The notes below the pieces were generated by a model. The model searched no databases and had not been told where the DNA came from. It saw only the letters and a program-made list of their open reading frames with translations. Shown in pieces: positions 1 through 5,833 of a DNA stretch of 6,656 nt. Origin of the DNA: Globobulimina sp. (lineage: Eukaryota > Foraminifera > Rotaliida); the NCBI GenBank assembly GCA_003354225.1, contig PIVH01000256.1, positions 1 to 6,656 of the forward strand, given 5' to 3'. The translations under genes were made by a program, and so were the position numbers. Position 1 is the stretch's first letter. Every line of letters begins with the position of its first letter.

Positions 1-139
1 GTCGATCACTTTCTTTAAGATGAACAAAGTTATCCCGCACAATTGTAAATTGCCCCTCAAACTGGGATAACTTTTGTTTCGCAATTGCAATAGAATCTTT
101 ATCTTGATCGGCAATCACAGCAAATTTAAAGCTGATTGA
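1..139 (-). CDS. Internal exon fragment, possible RsmH/MraW-like methyltransferase (partial)
   Basis: The minus strand is open from a TAA at 157-155 to the window edge, with no ATG, so this can only be an internal exon or a broken gene. The frame from 130 down reads FKFAVIADQD, then KDSIAIAKQKLSQFEGQF, then TIVRDNFVHLKESDR. A hydrophobic strand ending in an acidic D-x-D, a helix of the type A-x-x-x-A-K-x-x-L, and then F-x-G-x-F-x-x-V-x-x-N-F resemble the SAM-binding part of the RsmH/MraW rRNA methyltransferase family (known pattern; the match is mine and is weak). The words FAVIADQDKDS also recall the start of soluble calcium-activated nucleotidases, so the family is open. Possible acceptors are AG at 133-132 (exon from 131) or AG at 141-140 (exon from 139, phase 0). 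It may be a downstream exon of the 590-276 gene, which lies upstream on the same strand, or of another gene. Confidence 0.35.
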
Positions 140-197
140 CTCTTGTTTGGAGTCTTAATTGTTTGATTTTTTTGTTTGTATCAGTGTCAGTATTGAG

Positions 198-271
198 AGA
201 TAATCAGATTTGTTGCTACTGTATATATATAAATAAATCATGTGTAAAACAACAAAATAATCTGATTATCT
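198..271. repeat. Imperfect inverted repeat (hairpin-forming)
   Basis: The left arm at 198-215 reads AGATAATCAGATT followed by TGTTG. The right arm at 250-271 is its reverse complement, with four extra bases between the two blocks. The 13-bp outer block matches perfectly. The loop is A+T-rich and includes a short TA run around 222-230. It lies just past the stop of the minus-strand SH3-like gene, or within an intron if that gene continues to the left edge. It could form a 3'-end RNA hairpin or be a remnant of a small inverted-repeat element. No target-site duplication was identified. Confidence 0.6.
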
Positions 272-275
272 TCAA

Positions 276-590
276 CTAAGATACTAAGTTTTGGGTGTTT
301 TCAAAACCTGATTTTTTTTCTTCCGTTTTGATTTGGTAGCTACCATAAATACCAGTTGAATAAGATGGTTTATACACGATTGGCATTACTCGTTTTAAAT
401 TGGCTGATTTTAGGGCTAATTTATCTTTATCCCCATTATAAAGTTGAACTGGCCATCTTTCAATGTCTGTCAAATACGGACCAACAACCTCTGCTAATTT
501 ACCATTATATTTCTCTGTTTTTAATTCAATAATTTGTACAGTATCGCCAATACGAAATAAATCATTTGCCTCATTTTTTGACTCTGTCAT
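276..590 (-). CDS. Small SH3-like (KOW/translation-type) domain protein
   Basis: A 104-residue protein starts at ATG 590-588 and stops at TAG 278-276. Residues 11-68 form a compact beta-rich module: FRIGDTVQI (12-20), then KYNGKLAEVVG (27-37), RWPVQL (45-50) and LALKSANLKRV (58-68). This pattern of G-x-x-V, Y-N-G, R-W-x-V-x-L and L-x-x-x-x-x-N-L is a known SH3-like barrel of many protist and fungal proteins, often beside MYND or ankyrin domains and usually taken to mediate binding. No enzyme motif, signal peptide or membrane segment is present. The tail (70-104) is Lys/Glu/Ser-rich and looks disordered. The C-terminus may not be the true one: potential donors GTATCT (from 284) and an earlier GTATAA could splice it to the exon at the left edge. 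The gene is divergent from the tyrosinase-fold gene across 63 bp. The protein is probably real; its role is unknown. Confidence 0.65.
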   Translation of the reverse strand: MTESKNEANDLFRIGDTVQIIELKTEKYNGKLAEVVGPYLTDIERWPVQLYNGDKDKLALKSANLKRVMPIVYKPSYSTGIYGSYQIKTEEKKSGFENTQNLVS

Positions 591-653
591 TGTACGTGCG
601 ACTGTGATTGAGTGGTTTTTGCTTATTTTGAGAGAAAATCCTTCTGCTAAGCA
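591..653. promoter_or_regulatory. 63-bp divergent intergenic region (putative bidirectional promoter)
   Basis: Only 63 bp separate the ATG of the SH3-like gene (590, minus) and the ATG of the tyrosinase-fold gene (654, plus). Both 5' leaders and any core promoter must fit here or overlap coding sequence, unless upstream non-coding exons exist. I see no TATA box or other recognisable element, so the promoter call rests on position alone. Confidence 0.4.
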
Positions 654-2495
654 ATGTCGCTATTATTATTCTTTCTGCTCGTATCAATCAAGATATTTTC
701 AAGTACGTATACACAAAGAACATATGACCAACAAAATCAAGAAGATGTCCCAGCAACGAATAGTGGCTACGACTGCATAATTAGATACCGAAGGAGTTGG
801 TATTCGTTAACTCCCTCTGAACAATTATTATACATTAACGGTTTTCAATCTATTCGTAAAAATGGAGCATTATCCATTATCAGTCGCTCATATTTAAAGG
901 CGACAGCCATAAATAAATGGCAAGACTCTTCGCTCTTTTTTATGATGCACGAACACTTAGTATATGAGTTAGAAAATGCAATCCGATCATTAGGTGGCAT
1001 ATATAACTGTTTCTCTATGCCATATTGGGATTTTACCATTGATTCAGGACTAGAAAACAATGCACCAATATTACAAACCTCCATTGGTGGCGATGGCGAT
1101 AATTCGATGCATCATTGCGTAACCTCCGAGTATTGGACTTTATGTGATAATGCTATCGATGATGAGTCATGTTATTGGACTCCATTTGCAATGAATTGCA
1201 ATGAAAACGAATTAGAATCAATGTGTTGTTTAAAACGATCGATATCAAGCACTCAAATTCTTGCCTCTTCCATACAGATTGCGTTTGAAATTGCAACCAA
1301 TCCAAATTATGAACAGTTTACACATAAAATCAAGCAATTTACAGATTATGTCCATGCATTCATTGCGTCCATTGATAATGCTCCAATGTCCAATATGTTT
1401 GCAACCGAAGACCCGATATTCTTTTTATTAGCTTCATTCATTGGATATATCCGAGCGATGTGGACTGACTGCAATGATTATGATTTTATACCAAACGAAG
1501 AGCTGCAAAATTATCCCAATGCATATCACGCATTTAAAACAAAAATAAAAAATGCACAGTTTAAATTCCACACTGATAATATTGATAATATGTATGAGTT
1601 AGACATGCATTTAAATGAAATGTTTTATGCGTTGAATAATGCAGAATGGTCAGATGGAAGTATATCCGTTCGGAGTTTATATGATATCTCGGAATTAAAT
1701 ATATTGTATGAAATGGGATCATTTTGGACCACATCCAAATTAAATACATGGTGTGAAGGGCATGTAAATGAGAATTGGTTTGTCGATAATCGCGCACTTA
1801 ACGCATATGGGGATATATTGGCAAATAGCAATCACGTAAACCAATATATTGATAAAGTATGGAATGAATTGGATTTACAAAGTGAGGATAAATTGGCGGA
1901 AATAGCGGCGTTGAGTTGCGATTATGTCCGGCGGACATCGTTAAATTCATGCTTTCGGAGAGAAATGTTGCAGAGTGACAGTGGGATATTAATGTGCGAT
2001 GATATGAATAGAAAGGAATTGGAAGATTTGACATTGGAGGATTTGTATGGTTTTGTTGGTGACGGTGATGGCAATGAGTGTTTCTTACAAATTCGAAATG
2101 AAACGTGGCCGTATGCAAAACATAATATTTTATTAAAACAATCGTTATGTAATGGACAGTTTGACTATAAATGCGATATATGGCCATTGATTACAAGTCA
2201 TCATGAATATGATGGATATGATGATTTATCGCCAATATTAAATGACGGAGAGACAGACTCTGAGGATGATATACAACACATTATACCGTCTAGTCATGAT
2301 GCAGATTTTCTGTCATTTAATATGAGTTTATGGAGTGTTATGGTTTGGTGCGCAATGTTTATTTTTATATTTATGATATCTTGTTATATGTTTACAGTTA
2401 AAAAAGATTTTGAAACTGAATTGATGTATAAAAAGAATAGGAAAATGGCTCATGTTGCAATATATGGATCTGTTGGTTGTTCTAACGCCGTATAA
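654..2495 (+). CDS. Type I membrane protein with degenerate tyrosinase domain
   Basis: A single uninterrupted frame of 613 residues. Residues 1-20 form a signal peptide (hydrophobic core LLLFFLLVSI). Residues 40-280 match the tyrosinase/hemocyanin copper domain: an N-terminal Tyr-Ser-Leu-Thr-Pro-Ser-Glu-Gln segment (50-57), FFMMHEHLVYELENAIRS (95-112), MPYWDFT (122-128), IGGDGD (144-149), FTDYVHAF (229-236) and EDPIFFL (252-258). In active enzymes six histidines bind two coppers. Here no histidine precedes H99, so the first two copper-A ligands are absent (Q90 sits at the second). T230 replaces the first copper-B ligand, and L259-A260 stand where His-His is expected. Only H99 and H234 remain, so oxidase activity is unlikely. 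Residues 281-550 are a Cys-containing luminal region with an acidic stretch (519-539) and sequons N482-E-T and N556-M-S. A transmembrane helix lies at about 559-582, followed by KK and a short cytosolic tail. The intact frame argues against a dead gene. The ligand or partner is unknown. Confidence 0.82.
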   Translation: MSLLLFFLLVSIKIFSSTYTQRTYDQQNQEDVPATNSGYDCIIRYRRSWYSLTPSEQLLYINGFQSIRKNGALSIISRSYLKATAINKWQDSSLFFMMHEHLVYELENAIRSLGGIYNCFSMPYWDFTIDSGLENNAPILQTSIGGDGDNSMHHCVTSEYWTLCDNAIDDESCYWTPFAMNCNENELESMCCLKRSISSTQILASSIQIAFEIATNPNYEQFTHKIKQFTDYVHAFIASIDNAPMSNMFATEDPIFFLLASFIGYIRAMWTDCNDYDFIPNEELQNYPNAYHAFKTKIKNAQFKFHTDNIDNMYELDMHLNEMFYALNNAEWSDGSISVRSLYDISELNILYEMGSFWTTSKLNTWCEGHVNENWFVDNRALNAYGDILANSNHVNQYIDKVWNELDLQSEDKLAEIAALSCDYVRRTSLNSCFRREMLQSDSGILMCDDMNRKELEDLTLEDLYGFVGDGDGNECFLQIRNETWPYAKHNILLKQSLCNGQFDYKCDIWPLITSHHEYDGYDDLSPILNDGETDSEDDIQHIIPSSHDADFLSFNMSLWSVMVWCAMFIFIFMISCYMFTVKKDFETELMYKKNRKMAHVAIYGSVGCSNAV

Positions 2496-2755
2496 TAAAT
2501 TTAGTATATATTTATAGTTTATTGTATTTTATAATAATATTTATTTACTTCTATTGTATTGTATTTACATTTAGTTCAATAACTTTAATTGCTTCCTTAC
2601 TTTTATTTTTCGCAACAAGTTTTCAAGATTTTCTTTTAGCAACGTTTACCATCTCCATTTTCATCACAATTTGTATAATATTTGCAAATGGTGAAGTCAT
2701 TGCACCATTTTATCTAAGATATACTGAACAAGAAGCTTCATTACAAGAACAATAA
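2486..2755 (+). other. Hydrophobic open frame without ATG; possible extra exon
   Basis: Past a TAA at 2483-2485, this frame stays open to TAA 2753-2755 and contains no methionine codon. It overlaps the last ten bases of the tyrosinase-fold frame in a different phase. From 2522 it encodes two strongly hydrophobic stretches (through ITLIASLLLFFATSF and FTISIFITICIIFA) and then a polar tail (YLRYTEQEASLQEQ) that looks protein-like. A phase-2 splice from GTATAA at 2426 to the AG at 2516-2517 would replace the last 23 residues of the tyrosinase-fold protein with this segment and give it three C-terminal membrane helices. It ends 28 bp before the stop of the convergent gene. It may equally be chance A+T-rich 3' untranslated sequence, since T-rich DNA tends to encode Phe, Ile and Leu. 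Confidence 0.3.
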
Positions 2756-2783
2756 TAAAACAGTTGCGAAAGTTTATTATAAA

Positions 2784-4499
2784 TCATGACGACATATCAT
2801 TTAATGCGAGAACATATTGTTCTGTGAAGGAAAAGCGAGAATAAGAGTCTCTCATTAAAAAAGTAATTACTTCAACGGCGTCATCAAACACATTATACAA
2901 TTCCTCATTCACTAATGAGTTTGCAATTTGATATTGAACATAAATTTTATCCATGGTTGAATACGGTATATTTATTTGAAATTCAGCATTATGTAATATA
3001 TATTTCTCTGTCAATAATTTAAATTTTTCTTGAATGCTAAATGCTTTTGAATGGACGATATCAGATTTTGGTAAATCATCTGGCAAAATAATTATTGAGC
3101 TATCTTCCCCACTATTTTGTGCATCTGATTTTTGTTTTAATCGTCTTATCAGATCTCCTGAGAATTCCTCGTCTTTCTCTTCTTCGAACATTTGCGGTAT
3201 CAGAGCTTCGTACGGCGTATCTTTTTTATTCTGCTTCTTAACACATTTAACTTCATCTAATTCAACGCCACAATTTTTTTTAAATTGACTGGCTTCGTAA
3301 ATAAATAACATGTTTTCTGGACTGAATTCTGTTCAAACATAGAAATCGCAGTACAGTGAATAACTGACAAATGACAATGAAAACATTTTCTCGCAATTAT
3401 GTCTGAAACGTTTTGCCGAGAAAATTTTGTAGAAACACATAAACGAAACATACCATGACATAAATGCGTCATAAACGAATAGATTCCTTCTGATTTTGCT
3501 AAAAATTTGTTCAATGGGATCTTAGCGCTTTGCCCGGCGCCATCTGCGGACAGTGCGTTGGTATATTGTTTCATTAAGGAATCGTGGACAGCATTTTGTA
3601 GCACCCAATATGTGGAAATCATCACCATACAAAAAAACACAGCATCTAAAATAATCTCATTAAGAAGAACAACAAATGCGTACACTTCACCCGTTAATGC
3701 ATTAGTTTCATCCACGATGGCCACCAAAACAAATGAGGCGAAGCCAACCAGTCCCACATATAAAATATATCGAATTTCATCGCGTAATAGAAACACATCC
3801 ATAAACTGTGGGGTCATGCAATAAATAATCCACGTCGTAATAAGTAAGATCAACATTAATGAAGCGAGTGTCGGATAATACAAATCTCCTCCAAAGTTGG
3901 TCAAATTTGAGGTTAAAAACATAATAATAAATTGAACAAATAAAAGTGGGATAAATATTCTGTACATCCAATGCAAATCGCCAAGAGTTGCTTTGTGTGT
4001 TGCATACCAATTACTTTGTTGCGTCGATTCTGAATTTATATGTTTCATCCACGCGCCTTTGGTGATAACCATCGTATATCTTATCTTAAAATTTAATAAC
4101 CACAGTCTCCAAATTAAAATATTTACCATTGAAAAGGAACCAGAAATATAAAAAATTAAGTCGAGAATGTCATGGATTTGTTGGTTGATTATTCGTTCGC
4201 CGGCTCTCTTCAATAAAGCCACTGTTCTGCCTAGAAATTGAATTGAATTGAATTGAATGTCAAGTCAAAGTATATGGTATTCTTTACAAATACAAACCGA
4301 ATGTGGTGTAAATGATGCAAAATACGGACATGGCGACGACTAAGTTGGTGTATCTCTTGGAGATTTCCGGTTGATTTCTTGCTTTGAAATATTTTACAGT
4401 GTGGTATATGACAAATGGCGGTATGATCAACCAAATAAATCCCATCTCAATGGCATACATCACCAAACGCAAAACTCTGTCTTCATCCGCTAAACCCAT
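2784..4499 (-). CDS. 7TM receptor-like protein with C-terminal RGS domain (three exons)
   Basis: Exons 4499-4298, 4230-3454 and 3328-2784 join into 507 codons plus stop. ATG 4499 is the first in a frame closed upstream by TAA 4538-4536. Seven hydrophobic segments lie near residues 11-38, 50-74, 88-118, 156-175, 184-205, 221-240 and 250-277. An RGS box follows from about 304 to 500: FLAKSEGIYSFMTHLCHEFS (310-329), PENMLFIYEASQF (330-342), then after an insertion KYILHNAEFQINI (435-447), FDDAVEVITFLM (474-485) and RDSYSRF (486-492). RGS domains speed GTP hydrolysis by G-alpha. The residues that contact G-alpha in RGS4 are conserved here (E327, N332, N446, D487, S488, R491), so GAP activity is expected. 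Seven-TM-RGS proteins are known from plants (AtRGS1) and protists, so this would be a membrane-bound G-protein regulator and possible sensor. The order, topology and clean splice across the RGS motif make the call firm; the ligand is unknown. Confidence 0.87.
3329..3453 (-). other. Spliceosomal intron inside the RGS domain (125 nt)
   Basis: The donor GTATGT starts at 3453 and the acceptor GAACAG ends at 3329. The phase-1 junction restores a glutamate codon, giving CHEFSPENMLF, the canonical RGS helix. Unspliced, the frame reads through the whole intron without a stop but enters exon 3 out of phase, so retention would remove the second half of the RGS box. Confidence 0.85.
4231..4297 (-). other. 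Spliceosomal intron between TM2-coding parts (67 nt)
   Basis: The donor GTTTGT starts at 4297 and the acceptor TTTCTAG ends at 4231, in phase 1. The join gives YTTFGRTVALLKRAGERI, continuing the second membrane helix into a basic loop. A slightly different acceptor (AACAG ending at 4222) would also keep frame and remove three residues, so the acceptor is less certain than the donor. The intron holds four tandem AATTG units (plus strand). Confidence 0.7.
4236..4255. repeat. AATTG pentanucleotide microsatellite (4 units)
   Basis: Four perfect AATTG copies in tandem lie within the first intron of the 7TM-RGS gene, next to its acceptor. On the coding strand this is a run of CAATT, ending in CAATTTCTAG, so the array forms the sequence just upstream of the acceptor. 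Confidence 0.8.
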
Positions 4500-4590
4500 G
4501 TTTTTGCAAAAGCTACTACGAGAAAACCAATTGATTTATTATCAAGAACGAGGCTGTAATCTTCGTGGTTGATAGCACATCGGCCACATC

Positions 4591-4647
4591 CTAAAAAGAC
4601 TGACCTCCCACGACATATTTCCCACGACATATACTAAAAAGACTGAC
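4591..4647. repeat. Nested short direct repeats
   Basis: CTAAAAAGACTGAC occurs at 4591-4604 and again at 4634-4647. Between the two copies, TCCCACGACATAT occurs at 4606-4618 and 4620-4632, a 14-bp period. The nesting looks like slippage or two rounds of duplication, or paired binding sites in the divergent promoter region. Confidence 0.75.
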
Positions 4648-4742
4648 TGAAAGATGTACTCACATATATATATATACTGTAGTAACATTACTATATTATC
4701 CCATGCTATGTATCAATGAATCCGTAGTCGAGAGCCTAACTA

Positions 4743-4773
4743 ACTTGATTATGAAATGAAGACTTGATTATGA
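4743..4773. repeat. Direct repeat ACTTGATTATGA (two copies, 19-bp period)
   Basis: The 12-mer ACTTGATTATGA starts at 4743 and at 4762, and further GATTATGAT units follow to about 4780. It lies 60-90 bp before the ATG of the six-TM gene, a position that fits the 5' leader or proximal promoter. Confidence 0.7.
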
Positions 4774-4831
4774 TTATGATCAAATATTTTATAAATGTTT
4801 AAAACATAATCAAAGTGCAGCAAAGATAAAG

Positions 4832-5655
4832 ATGGCTAAATCTCAATTTTCCTATGTCTACATGAATTTTTTTATAATGGGAGTATTAGCTACATTTTTA
4901 TTGGGTTTTATGGTTGTTGCATGTGAGAAAAGTTCAACAATCGCAAAATATCATGATACTATAAGCTCATTCTGTGCTGAAAGGGGATCTTGGGAGAACA
5001 GGTACGCATACTTTCATTACTTTGGGTATATATACAATACTTTTGTTGACTATGTGCCACAAACAGGTTTCTTCTGTTTTTCACCACCGCGGTTTCTTTC
5101 AATTTGATATCTTTGCATTTCGAAGAATTTAACTCAAGAACCTATTCTTCAACGATAGAATGCTTGTTATTTGGCATTGAGATTGTAGTCATATTTTTAT
5201 TTTCGATGGTTGGTGTTTTTTATACCTCGGGAAATAACCCAGACACAAAAAATAATATATTTGAAAGTGGTTTATGTGGTAATATCTCCATTGGAATATC
5301 ATCAAAATTACATTCGATATTTGCTATGCTATTTTTTGGCGTAATAAGTGTCATTGATTTTAGTTACGGTCTGATAATTATGCGAAAATATCCAAACAAA
5401 AAATGGACAAAGATTTTACTGGGTTGGTCAATTGGCAATTTTGTGATAGGACTGTCATTTATCACTGTTCAAGGAATTTTGAAATGGAACAAACGGAAAA
5501 CATCTGCTATTTTAATCGGAACGAGATTACAATCCGTCAGATTAACTTCCTTTGTATTGGAGTGCTTATGGGGAACTTCTATCATTTTACTGGATGGATT
5601 TTGTTCTGTTCGACGAAATAGAATGATTGAATGGTTTGGCAAAGTTGATTTATAA
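4832..5655 (+). CDS. Six-transmembrane protein, possibly Frag1/DRAM/Sfk1-like (two exons)
   Basis: Exons 4832-5001 and 5067-5655 give 252 residues plus stop. The start is the first ATG after the leader, in the context AAAGATGGC. Hydrophobic segments lie near 7-31, 58-75, 87-110, 137-161, 171-193 and 216-235; the second appears only after splicing (FLLFFTTAVSFNLISLHF). The C-terminus is short and basic. The first loop (32-57) reads HDTISSFCAERGSWENR, and the fourth helix begins LHSIFAMLFFG. The layout of six helices, a polar loop with Asp-Thr and Glu before helix 2, and a His followed by small residues and FF at helix 4 resembles the Frag1/DRAM/Sfk1 family, whose members act in GPI-anchor remodelling, autophagy or phosphoinositide control at membranes. 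The resemblance is in topology and a few motifs only; another six-TM family is possible. It is divergent from the 7TM-RGS gene and in tandem with the downstream SAM/FAIM-like gene, 178 bp away. Confidence 0.72.
5002..5066 (+). other. Spliceosomal intron (65 nt)
   Basis: The donor GTACGC starts at 5002 and the acceptor CAAACAG ends at 5066, in phase 2, restoring an Arg codon. Splicing joins the N-terminal helix and loop to the long hydrophobic frame that otherwise lacks a start. The donor is atypical (C at position 4), but no other nearby pair keeps the frame so well. Confidence 0.75.
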
Positions 5656-5833
5656 TAATATTCGACGGATCATTTCTTTATAAACAAGCGGTTTGTGGTT
5701 AATCTATCGCATACCTTGGCTTTCATTGCTAGCTTATCGCATATCATATTTTCTTCAAATCTCTGACCAATATCCATATATATTCTCTTGACTAAACTTA
5801 AAAAACTTGAGCTTTCTGTATCTTTCAAAGATA
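5656..5833. other. Tandem intergenic spacer (178 bp)
   Basis: This region holds the 3' end of the six-TM gene and the promoter and leader of the SAM/FAIM-like gene. Several short frames cross it on both strands, but none has domain-like content. No clear polyadenylation signal or core promoter element was recognised. Confidence 0.45.

Larger units (their letters stand above)
4500..4831. other. Divergent intergenic region rich in short repeats
   Basis: This 332-bp stretch lies between the start codons of the 7TM-RGS gene (minus) and the six-TM gene (plus). I see no credible gene in it; a short plus-strand frame running in from 4384 is antisense to exon 1. It holds two repeated blocks (4591-4647 and 4743-4773), a TA run around 4662-4676 and a near-palindrome TAGTAA-CA-TTACTA at 4680-4693. 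Promoters for both genes presumably lie here, but no core element can be named with confidence. Confidence 0.55.

Noticed and set aside
1-139. Bacterial contamination as the source of the methyltransferase-like segment
   Set aside because: The segment shares the A+T-rich composition of its surroundings, has no start codon and is contiguous with eukaryotic genes. An exon is more likely.
467-473. EF-hand in the tyrosinase-fold protein (GDGDGNE at residues 469-475)
   Set aside because: It has Asp-rich spacing but lacks the full 12-residue loop pattern and flanking helices.
463-780. Plus-strand frame overlapping the start of the tyrosinase-fold gene and antisense to the SH3-like gene
   Set aside because: It is antisense to a recognisable domain and ends shortly into the tyrosinase-fold gene. 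No domain-like content.
1798-2187. 129-codon minus-strand frame inside the tyrosinase-fold gene
   Set aside because: It is antisense to a gene with clear fold motifs and a signal peptide. Its His/Tyr/Ile-rich content is typical of a shadow frame.
654-2495. Tyrosinase-fold gene as a decayed pseudogene
   Set aside because: The frame is intact over 613 codons, with signal peptide, structural motifs and membrane anchor all preserved. Only ligand positions are lost.
3034-3288. Plus-strand frame antisense to the RGS insertion
   Set aside because: Serine/phenylalanine-rich translation mirrors the acidic and Lys-rich coding strand. No independent evidence.
3507-3824. Plus-strand frame of 105 codons
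   Set aside because: It is antisense to the transmembrane part of the 7TM-RGS gene. No domain pattern was recognised.
4281-4288. Alternative donor GTAAAG for the first 7TM-RGS intron
   Set aside because: It gives the wrong phase with the available acceptors, whereas GTTTGT at 4297 keeps the frame through TM2.
5807-5833. Upstream extension of the SAM gene frame from a TTG codon
   Set aside because: Nuclear genes normally start at ATG. The first in-frame ATG is at 5834 in a good context.
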